A stretch of DNA of 64,000 nt from Nageia nagi. Taxonomy: Eukaryota > Pinophyta. The translations under genes and the position numbers were made by a program. Under the pieces are notes generated by a model. The model was given only the letters and a program-made list of their open reading frames with translations, had not been told where the DNA came from and made no database searches. Shown here piece by piece: positions 27,801 to 39,800 of this stretch (within the stretch, counting starts at the first letter, position 1; every line of letters begins with the position of its first letter). The DNA lies in the NCBI GenBank assembly GCA_050084985.1, contig JBITNC010000001.1:67890001-67954000 (forward strand), in the 5' to 3' direction.

Positions 27801-30800
27801 GTGCACACTTTTAACACCTTAAACAACTGATGGAGGGCAAAAGCTTAAACCTATGGCCTCTCCACGTTGTAAATGCATTATATTTACAATTTACCACTTA
27901 TACTGATTGGCACTTCATACTACTGCACATATCATCTAACATCTAGTCAAATTTCTAACTACACAAGCTGACGCTTGAGTATCTCCACAGTATGAGATTC
28001 TGTTTATTTACAACAGGTGGAAGAGAAACAGAGGGTGTAAATCAATAAAATATATAGTGCTTTTACACATAGTATGTCTTCAAAGCCATTAGTAATTAAA
28101 CACAAGTTCAATTGATCCAAGTTCTTGCGCTTTCTGACTCCCTATAAAATGTAAATACTTATTCTATTTTATATCAAAAGGGTTCAAGACAATTGCTTCT
28201 CCTTAGTGATGGTAAAGTAGAAAAACTACTTGCTTCAGCAAATTTGTAGGGAGAAGCTAATTCTCTGTCCTATGCCTATTTGCTCCATATAATAATAAGA
28301 AGTTTTACTAATTAGTGTCAATAACATCTGGTAACAAAATCTCTGGTAAGCAATTATGGCAAAGGTCAGAAGAAACTTTTGCAGCTATTTCTGCTATTCC
28401 AAGACCACGTATGATATAAGTTGTACTTAGTTGTGAATTTCTTCAGCAAAAATGTTTTCCAAACTCATGCCCAGTCATATCAACCTCCAAACTGGTATTC
28501 ATTTATCATGTACCAGTATCTGGGTTATTGATCAACATTTGAAATTCCAAACCATGTTTCAGAAACATAATACCTTGATAAAACCAGGGAGGTCAAGTTA
28601 AAAAAATTAATATACTAGCATTTTAACCCCTTCTATTCGCCCCCACCCTGTTGCATCTAATTAGGCATTTTGTGAATATTGTAACTATTGTTTGTTTCCT
28701 TTAACAGCTTCTTTTTGTCTTAGTTCTTGATGGGTTTTAATCCATCATTAATTATCAACCAAGGATTGTCAGATTTATGCTAAAGCTTGTGCTGTATACA
28801 ACCATTTACAAAGAGATCCAGTTATATAGAAAACAGAATATTAAATAAAAGAAACCCTACTCTACATCTAACTAACGGGTAATGAATCCTTCCTTTTTAT
28901 ACAAACAAGGGGATCCTTCCTTGCTGCATTAAGAGGAGATCACCATCCCCTTTTCAACAACTCAAGAAAGAACTAGTACAAATGAAGATGCAAGTAATTT
29001 CATCTCAAAAATGGAGTACAATATATTCTGCTCGTACACCCACATTTTTCTTCCTTCCTCTTTCCAAATGGGAGGAAGAGAATATATGATTTTGAAATGT
29101 AACTACTTCCTAATATTACCATATTGCTGGTTAATCTAAATACGAAATAAATCACTAACGAAATAAATCACTAGATCCTAAAATAAAGGTATATGGTTCT
29201 AGTCAATAACCACCCAAGAATCTTGGTTTATAATTTGACCAAGAATATCTTACATGATTATCACAAATAGAAACCCATGAATACAAAGTAAAAAATTGGT
29301 AATGTATGCTGCTAACTCAGCAATTAGTTCCTTTATTGACTTTATAGCTAGATGAATCCTTAGCTGGCTGAGTTTCATGTTTTCCCAAATCTGCTCCCAT
29401 AGCCGTGTTCCTGTGCCAGCCTGTAGAATCCTGTGGCAACCTGTAGCCGTGTTCCTGTGCCAGCCTGTAGAATCCTGTGGCAACCTGTAGAAGTTCCTGT
29501 GGCAGCCTATAGACATTCTTGTGGCAGCCTGTAGATACTCTTGTAGCACTTCCATAAATTATAAACTATCATCATAGAACCTTAGAGCACTTTAATTACT
29601 CTTTTATTCACTGTTCTCCTAACATCAATGATGCAAGTAAATATCACAATACACACTCATAATGCTGCCAATGACTGAGTTACAAAGCTCTTTAATGCTT
29701 ATTGATGATGCCAAAAATAAGACCTAGTTGGCACTGATCATCTGACCCCTCCTGAAGATGTTGTAGGTCCCTTCAACAACAAAATGATGGGTTTTAATCC
29801 ATTATTAATTATCAACCAAGGATCATCAAATCTATGCTAAGGCTTGTGTTGTATACACCCATTTACAAAGAGATCCAGTTCTATAGAAAACAGAAAATTA
29901 CATAAAAGAAACCCTACTCTACAACTAATGGGTAATGGATCCTTCCTTGTCACATTAAGAGGAGATCACCATCCCCTTTTCAACAACTCAAGAAAGAACC
30001 AATACAAATGAAGATGCAAGTAATTTCATACAAAAAAATGGAGCACACAATATTTTGCTCTTACATCCTCCATTTTCTTCCTTCCTCTTCAGAAATGGGA
30101 GGAAGAGAATATATTATTTTGAAATGTAACTACTTCTTAATAGTACCATATTGTTGGTTAACCTAAAAACTAAATAAATCCCTAGATCCTAAAATAAAGG
30201 TATATGGTTATGGTCGATAACCACCCAAGAATCTTGGTTTTTAATTTGAACAAGAATATCTTAAGTGATTATGACAACTAGAAACCCATGAATACAAAGT
30301 AACAAATTGGTAATGTATGTTGCTAACTCAGCAATTAATTCCCTGCAAGGTTCCACCGGGTGTCGGGAGCTCTGGAGCGTCCGCCAGAATTCCAAAGCAG
30401 CAGAGGTCATTTTTAAGGTGCAACTCCAATTTAGCAGGCGAAGTAGCTAGTAAAAAATCCCAAGATTTGTAGATTTTTTCTTGTTTATTGTCTCTAATTC
30501 ATTATTACTATCAATTTCAAATATAAATCAAGTATGAATTTAAATAACACAACATAATGATAATATTAATCAAGTATGAATCTGAAAGGCAAAAATGAGA
30601 AATCAAAACGAGCCTTAATGTCATTAAGTGACAAACAAGTCTAAATTAGTTTAGTACATAATGTCATAATATCAAAATGAGTCATAATGTCATAGTAGCG
30701 AAATGCCAAAGGCCCAAAATGGCAAAACCATAACTATCAAGTATCAAACTATGCTTTTTATTTTATGTTTTCACCCATTCTTAAAAAAATCATGTTCAAA

Positions 30801-33800
30801 TTTTTTTAGGGCCGCCAAAGCGACCAGCTGCTCCTGGAGCGTCACCCCCTACTCTCGAGCGCTTCAGCAAAATTCGGAGCGTCAAGTACCGCTCCGGCAC
30901 TCCGGATCCACCAAGGCGGCCAAAGCACCTCCGAGAAATCCCGAAGCGCTTGACTTTATAGCTAAAGCATGGCTACATAGAGTAATAAGTAAACTGAGTA
31001 ATTTTATCAATTCCTTTGGGTATTTGCCAAACAATTTCTGCTGAAATACAAGACAAAATCACCCACTCAAAGAGAAATATTGAGGGTCCTTCAACTGATT
31101 ATGGACACTCAACAAATACATTAGACATGCAAGGAAAGAACATTGGACACTTTCTAATTAACATGAATCAATTTTAAACATTTTCATCTGTTTGATAATC
31201 CTTGCCTCGCCTTAATGCGGGTGGGGTGGTGGGGGTGGTGCCTCGCCTTAATGCGGAGCCCGGAGATGTTAGAAATGAAATGTGATTCTCAATCATGGGA
31301 GAAAGCATAAAGGAAGTGATATGCTTGAGATGATGTATGATCCATTGGTATTGGACCAAAAAGCAAAGCATTCTATAATAGGGGGCGGGTGATTGAATGC
31401 CTTGAATAATGATAGTAAGGCTTAAATAATATCTGATAATCGCAAAAAGATGTATGGGGATGAAAACGTTTTTGTATTGAGTCTCTTATACTCTATATGA
31501 TTAATTAGAGCAGCAGAAATTAAAAAAACAGATTTGGATGGTATTTTGCCATAAAGTTAAGATACCAGACCATACCCTCCAATTGTTTTTTGTTTTCTGG
31601 GGCAGATTGTCCCATGAAGTTGAGAATACCCCATTCAAACACCATAATAAATGAAGACACTATAAAATATGAAATGCGTAATATCAATATTTGTTTCTAA
31701 ATATTGCATGAAATCGAGTGTAGTGGTTGCCTGCAAGAAACTCCAAATGGCCAGCACCAGATGCACGGTAAGCAACGAGATCTCCTAGAAGTCCAGCAAC
31801 AGAGTCAACTTCATCAGCCTCCAAAATGCTCCTGAACATTTGCCAGAAAAATCATTATAGAATGGTAAAAAGGAAAGCATATAAAATCATGTGAGCCGCT
31901 AGTAAACAAGTTATGGCTTAAGATAAAACATACAAATATTGGAACCTTCCAAGGCAACATAATACTTCCCGAATCCCATGGTCAAATATCTCACGATAAT
32001 GAGCTTTCCAAGCTGCATCATGTCTTGCATAAAAGGACCTCCATTTTAGAACATCTGACCCGGCACAGCACTGTGCAATCACTAAAAGCCATGCTATAAT
32101 CGCAAGGGCAACAACTATAATTTGTTTCCAGACACCACCATGACTGTTTATACCTGTTGTAATAACCCACTTGAAGTCTTCAAACTCGGAAACAATAGAC
32201 TCAAACTTGCAAAATTGCATCTGAGAAAGTATCATTATGTCCTATGATCATATGCATAAGCATTGATCCCAAATATGATAGCAGTTACAAAGCTAATGAC
32301 TTCTAAGTTATTCTAAAATCCTACCAGAAAATGTAAAAGGGTCTATAATAAATTAGAAGCAATTTTGAGTAGATAAGGTGATCAAAAATCAGAATGGTCC
32401 CTATTTAGTTGATGTGTTTTTTCTATAAAACAAAAGAGTAGTTCCCAAATCCAGACTTCATTCTAAACATACATGAATTTTAATGACAGACTATGTTTCA
32501 GCAAGTTCTAAAGCTGAATTTCTCGTATTATTCATAAAACCTAGCTGAAATTCCAAATAACAATAACATAGCTGATGCAGAAATATATATTGGATATCTA
32601 CGTGAAATTCATCCACTTCAGACTATTGTGCCACATCAAGTACCTCTCCTATAAGACTTGCAAGTCAAAGTTATCTTTAAAAGGTCATAGACGTCAGAAT
32701 TTGCACTTTGAACATTAGTCATTTATAATTCAGACTTCCATGTTGATTTCCAATGCCATCAGTTAAAATATCAATGAACCTAATGACCTACAATAGGCAA
32801 TACAATTGCAACCACCAATTATAGCAATCTCAATGTGAAATCATTAAGTCAACCAAACAGAACTACATCCCTAAAAATTAATATACTAGCCATGCTGTGA
32901 AACATGCACTCTCAATCAATGATGATTCAGAGCACAAGCACACAAATAAAAAACAACAAAATGCTCAAGTACCTCAGATCAATGATCATCCACACAAATC
33001 ATCTTTCAAAGACTCAGTGGCTGTTGATAGTCATGACTAACAATATATATATTTGGCTGTTGATTGCCTTTATGACTTGTGAAATATGTATTTTTCTTCA
33101 GTTTCCAACTATAGTATTGCTTAGACCTTCCTTGATACTTCGATTTCTTTGGATAAGCGCTACTTTAATATAAAATAAATTCCAAGCAATCCTTTAATTT
33201 GAAGTAAAAAAAATCTTAGGGAAAGAAAATTAGTTTTATTCAGAGAAGAAACATCCCAAACTTATTTTCTAACATAAGTTAAAGATTATTCCTACAAAAT
33301 TTTATAGTTCCTCATTACATATGTAATTCAATTATTTTCAACAACAATTAAAGCTAGGTGCAAGCTATCCAGCCGCTTAAATTCCTCCCCCTCCATTCTT
33401 GACATTTCTGACATAGCGCAAATTTCGAGTACGTTGGAGACGGCCATTGGTAGGGTCCATTTTTTCATTTAATCCATTTTCCATATCAAATAGAAATATT
33501 GTGAGGTATGTTTTGTTTGCAGCCGATGGTATAATGGTTGAAATGGTACAATGTGCTAGCATATATCTGAGTTCAAATCCTTGCAAACACTTTTGAAAAA
33601 TATTTGCTTCAAAACTTAGTTTTTTTTTCAGCAAAAAAGTGTAAATGCATAGAGCTTAACCTGAAAATAGGTAAACACAATATGTTTAACCCTAAAATCA
33701 GTAAATGCAATGCGCTTAACTCAATTTTCCAATCACCACCGATTTACTCAAACTTTGTGCCATGTCAGAGGTGTCAGGAGTACGAGGGCAAATTTAGGAG

Positions 33801-36800
33801 GCTCGATAGCTTGCTCCTTAAAGCTATGGTCGTAAAGAAATAGTAACTATTACATATGAAATGCATGTAATAGTAGAAATAAAGAAATTCTATTGATGAT
33901 TGTGGGTAAACAAAATAGGTCAATGGGACTAGAGAAATAAAAAAAATGTGTACAAACCATTGTTTAACAAGATTAAAGATAACTGAGCTAAAGCAAGATA
34001 GAAAAAATGTTTTGAATAGCATGTGAGAATCATCAAAAGAAATAGCATAAATGTTGAAACCAAAACAAGATATGTGGGTGTGCAGTACAGTCTCACAGGA
34101 AACTCCTAACACCAAGGCTAGTGAGACAGTTGGAGATAATGGGCCTCTTGCCCTATGGCAAAGAGGATGGTGCTTGATACTCTAACAACATTTAATGAGG
34201 GAGTACATGGCCATTTAAGACACTTGAAATTGCATTTTAACTATCTAAAATGGTTTTACTTAATTGATATACTTTGTTTATGCAAAAATACCAATTTAAG
34301 TCAATCTTACGCTACATTCTAATTTAGCATTATCTTATGTGCATGTCATCCTATGTGGGTCCACCTAGATGACCTCAAAATTAGACTTCTCAAGTCTATA
34401 TAAAGTAAAAAGCAAATGCTCATTTTTTTAATTAAGATTTTATATCCAAGGTTCTATATATTCTTATTTCCAAAAGTCTCGAAGCTAACATCTTCTACAA
34501 GATTTATCTTATTCTTCTCCAATATTTCCTTAAATCAAATTCGCAAGTATCAAAGCTGAATTCCACAAGGCAAATTCCAAATTCAAGCACAATCCTGTAA
34601 CACGTAAGTTATTTTGGACCTCGCATCTCAAAAGATTGGGGGTATTGGGTTTGCTCAAATTTGTTATTCACTCACCTCTAAGACAAGAATCTCATTTTCG
34701 CAAGTTTATCTCTCAAAATCATCATCAAATGGAGCTGATGGTGTGAAAACAACCGAAATAGGTTCTCGACCCAAAACGCCTAGATTCTAGCACTTCGGCT
34801 CAAAATGCCCATTATATAGTATATCATTTTTGTTAATTCCACTTGTAATATCATTTATCATTGCTATATCTTAAAGGCAATTTAGCATTCATCTATTTAC
34901 TTATTTGTAGACATAAAATTTATTGCATTTGTCTTATACATTGCCATATTTCTTTCTCTATATATGCATATTCTAACATTGTCCTTTATTCTGTATCTGC
35001 AATTGTATAAATCCATTTGTTGTGACAAAAATTAACACCCCTTCAGTTGTGAGGCTGAAGCTAGTCCATGGTGTCAACAAATGTATGAGATCACTTGGTA
35101 ATAACATCCTTTTTAGGTAGTTCTTTAGGTACTCGACCTAAGATAATATAATTAAACTGGCCTGCGAGTGTAACCTTGATGAGTCTTTCTTAAGTTTTAT
35201 ACTCTAAAGACAAACTGGTAATTAATATAGTAGCAATAGTATTAAGAAATTTGACCAATCACCATGGGCTCACCTATTCAATCACAAAAAGACTGATGCC
35301 TTGATCCATTGGGAATCAAAGTCATACAGATGAAAGAATAACACTAAACGAACATTCAACATCTCTCATTCAAATAATGTAATAAAATATGCTCAATATT
35401 CAAGAGGAATACGCTACTGCAACGTTCAAATAATGTAAGGCTACAGCAAGTACATTCAAGACAAATAGAGATGCAGCCAAAGAAGATTCCATTGTATTGC
35501 AATTTTATGCTCAATGAGTCTGGCTCATTGTCACAAAACATAAATCAAAATTATAGAGGCAAAATTCCATTCAAATGATGTAACAAAATCTCAAATAACA
35601 AAATCCCTAGTTACACTAACAATAACTTTGTAAATAAAATCCTGCAACGAGCTAAATAACATTTCGGTTATGGTGCTTGGACATGGCCCGCATTGACCAC
35701 ACAATGCCTCGATATCTCCTGAAAATGAATGAATAACAAAGTAAGTTTCTATGGCATGATAGAGGAGGCGGAAGAACTCAAGGAAACAAAACGGGATCTA
35801 GACAATACCTTTGGCTAGCAAATAGGTAAATGGTGAGAAGATATGTGCAATCACTTGCACTTGGGTATTTACACTTCTTGTTGTGTAGTTTTGGTCATGT
35901 CATTTGTAATCAATTCTTCATTAAATCTTCACCTACTTCCAAGTATTCTTGATCAACATTCATTAACTATGACTACACTTCCGAGGTTGTTTTACAACTA
36001 CCATCTTTAATTGTTTCCTTCTAGATGATGATTACTTGTGAAGGGTACCATTTGCAAAGTTCTAGATGCAAGATTTCAAGATTTCTAATAGGATCCGCTA
36101 CTGTAATCATTTTGGTCTACTTTCATGCTCTAAATTTATTTAGTTATGAATGCAACTTCCTGACGAGGCCTACAATTGTGATCATTCCAAAGCAAAACAC
36201 TTTACTCCATGTCAACTCGATCATGAATGCTCATCTAACTTTGTACACACCTCGAGGAGCCATTTGGCCACTATTCTTGATGATCCTGAGGGTTCCGAAT
36301 GATTATCAACTTTGTAAGTTTTTTTGAATTTGTTGATATTGCTCTTGTCTCCAGGAATGCCACATGGCTAGCGTTATTGCCAACACATAATCACCACCTT
36401 CAAGCATCACTCCATAGGATTTCTATGTTTCAAGATGGCTAACAATGTTGTGGGCTTCATTTGACGCTATTCTCGAGGGTTGGCAAAGTTTTGTGTTGAT
36501 GTCACCTTTCACCTTGCCCAAGAAGTCATGGACAGGGCTGCAAATACTTTTGCTGATGTCATCTCATCACACCCGGGAAGGAGTATATTATGCCTGAACC
36601 TCCCTCTACCGGATGCTTAGCCTTGCCTTGCTGACGCTATCATTTGAATACCTCCAGGAAATACTATTGGGTTGCACTTTCGCAATTGTTAACATCATCA
36701 AGGCAAACACCTAAGAAATAATGTATTTCTTTGTTGCTTGGCCCTGTGAGATTCTTGTGTGCTAGTTGACGTAATCATTTAATGTCCCCAAGAATAGTGT

Positions 36801-39800
36801 ATTTTGCAATGCTTTGAAGATAAGAGGCTCATACTGACATCATCGAAATGGGGAGCCTAAAAGATAGGAACACCTTGGTGCTTTCCAGACCATCTTCGCT
36901 CATTCGCATAAGCTCTCTCCCTTTTGCACAAGATAGAAATCACTATGTGCAAACCATCTTTGCTCATTCACACTCATTCCTTCTCTCGCACACAGTTCAC
37001 ACAAGTCTTCTTAAAGTAGGTGCAAAAAAGACCTCCCTCATGCTAAGGTTCTGATCAGTTTGTGTTGGGTTCTAGGAGTCACTCGGGTGACATCATCTTT
37101 AAAACATTGTCAAGTTGTGATCTCTACTCATTCGCACAAGTCCTTTCACTCTTGCACAAGGAATAAATTGCCATCCATGAACAATCTTCGCTCATTCGCA
37201 CATGTCCTATTGACATCATCAAGTGAGCCTGGGAGCCTTTGTATTTTCTTGCTCTTTACTTTCTTGGGAGTGCAACTTGATGAAGATGATGTCAGCGTGA
37301 GGAATGACTCGAGAACAAGTAATTTAGTGTTGAATTTGTCCTCTCAGTATGTTCTTTTAGAAGGATGTTTACATTAGTTTTCACAAACACGATAATGAGC
37401 AAAATAACCTATGTATTTCCTTAGTCACAATGCGGCAATGTCAATGTTGATGTCAACTCATGGAAGATGCGACAAGCGATAAAATATAGTTAAAACGTTT
37501 CCCCTACGACACGGCAATATGCAGGATGACATCAGCTCTTAGCAAACATGGCATTGAACAAAATTACCTTTGTAGCTCCCTAGTTGCGATGTGGCACTGA
37601 CAATGCTAACATCAGCTCGTGAAAAACGTGGCAAATGACAAACCATGGTTAAAATTTATTCCCTCGTGGCGCGGAAATATTTAAAATGACGTCAGCTCAG
37701 GTAAAGCGCAACATTGAGCAAGAATGCTTTTGTAATGCCTGAATAACGATGTGGCAATGTAGATGCTCACATCATCTCATGGAAAATGCGACATGTCATG
37801 ATGCAACATTGTAAATGCTGACATTAGCTTCTCGAAAATGCAACATGGAGCAAAATGACCTTTGTAGCTCCTTAGCCACGATGCGGCACTGGCAATGCTA
37901 ATATGAGTCATGGAAAAAGCAATATAGTCCCATGAACTCACATTTACATCGAGGAAAGCTCTTTCTTCACCCGAGAAGGCTTATTTTTGGTTAAGGCACT
38001 TTCAAAGTCTCCCGACAATGATCATTGAAGAGGTTCCTGAATACCCTTAGCATATCATGGAAATAGAGAATGCATAGATAGGAACAACTAATCAAAAAGG
38101 AAAAATAATAACCAAAAATTGAAGAAAAAGTGTTCATGCTAAAATTTCCAACTAAAATTTGGAAATTCCAACACTATCATTATCAACAATCTACATATTG
38201 GTAGAATCAAAAGGGCATTTTGTTCTCCCAATGCTCAAGATAGCATGATAGACATAGGTATGAAGAGCACTTGTTGTCAAGCTAAACATAGAATACTAAG
38301 AAACATCCTAAAGACTCTTTAAATAAGTTATAAGACATCTCTTGGATCTAACAGTAGATAAAGGATCATATGATAGTATATTGTTCATTCTCCAGTTCGT
38401 AAAGGGAACAAAAAGCGTCAAACCCTATCATTCCTAAGAATATGGTGGATTTCCAATTGCAATTGGTGGAAGCATGTTAGGATTATTACATCATTGGTGT
38501 GTTTTTTGTCTAGACCCACTCATGGATCACCCATATTTAGTTTGTTAGAGTTTGATGTATTGTCTTTCTCTTGTGGCAATCAGTTATTTGTCACAAGGTT
38601 TGTCATAGTCTTTATGTATAAATACTTACCATTTAATGAAATAATCACTACAATATTTTTAAATCTTATATGGTATCAAAGCAGACAAAGGGAGTTTCCC
38701 TCCCAACCAATTATGTGGACATATCCAATTTTGTTCTTCTGTGGTAACAATATGTAAATAAATAGGTATAGCTAGATATTACATAACTAGTATTTGGAAG
38801 AAGTTAAACAATTTGGATTTAGTTTCTTGAAGAGAATAGGTAGATGCAGATCTTAGAAAATGCATGTTGCGATTGTTGTACAAAGTTTTAATAGAAGCCT
38901 ATCATATTTATGATCTTTGTGCTCATATGTAACGAACTCGTGAAGGAATTTGCGATTTTCGATCATTGGCTTTCTTCCGAGCCTAACGCAACCCAATCGA
39001 CTCTTTTTATATTCAAGCTACCTTTAGGTATCTATTATCAAAATATTTTGGTAATGTTGTTGTACAAGAGCTTAGATACGTAAGTTCCATCATTATGGGT
39101 TGAAGTTCAAATGACACACAAGAAAGAGGAAGCTCTCAAATCTGATCATCATCAAACAACAATATTTTGACCTGAAGCTCTTCTTCAGCTACCCTCGTCT
39201 TTGCTTCTCAATCCAAAAAGCGAGATCATGAATCAGCTCTGAAGTCATAGAAGAGGAAGTTGTATGCAAAAATTGTAGAACATAGAGAGTGGTGTGTCAT
39301 GGAAAACAAGTGATTGCGGGCTCCACAAGAATCAACAGGAATCCAATGACTATAAATGCAAAGGCGTTGTCAAGAGCGACAGTTAGTCTCAATATACAAC
39401 AGAGTGGAAGTCGGCAAGCAATATGCATAGTATGCATGTGGAGATTAAATATGGATACGTAGTTCAATGGCCGATGGCAAACATTTCCTACAATTAATCA
39501 AACAAGTTGACCCTCCTACATGAAGCCAAGTGGCGGCCTAAGATTGAGTCTACCCAAATATTATTTTATATGATATGATTTGTTTGGCTATTAAAACAAA
39601 ACCAAACTATAGAGAGAGATACTATTAATACAAGAAAAAATAAAATAACTCAAAAGGAGAGATGTGATAATTTTAAGAACTTAGTCATGCTAAGAGGGCA
39701 TGTGATATAGAAATTTAAAAAAAAATGAAAATTGGAGTGCATGGTCGATGATACCGACACTCCTAAAATTACTGTAAAAAGTTCAAATCAAAGGGGGAGG

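Larger units (their letters stand above)
24708..31730 (-). other. Lipase intron 4, a 7.0-kb GC-AG intron
   Basis: Bounded by donor GC (plus 31729-31730) and acceptor AG of TATACAG. It holds the 58-bp and 113-bp tandem repeats, a 1-kb direct duplication and a GC-rich insertion, listed separately. Apart from these no gene is seen, including 24770-26080 and 26810-28720. Confidence 0.75.

Noticed and set aside
29250-29555. 101-residue minus-strand frame over the CCTGTGGCAGCC repeats
   Set aside because: The repetitive peptide simply mirrors the minisatellite; no start context or homology.
28728-30342. Direct repeat pair read as LTRs of a retrotransposon
   Set aside because: No TG/CA edges that agree, no primer-binding site after copy A and no polypurine tract before copy B.
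32154-32235. Longer lipase exon 3 starting at the TTTCTCAG acceptor near 32222
   Set aside because: It would give the wrong phase with exon 2 and reach a stop; the ATTACAACAG acceptor at 32154 fits.
33519-33600. A tRNA gene at the A and B boxes
   Set aside because: The arms do not pair into a cloverleaf and no acceptor stem is visible.
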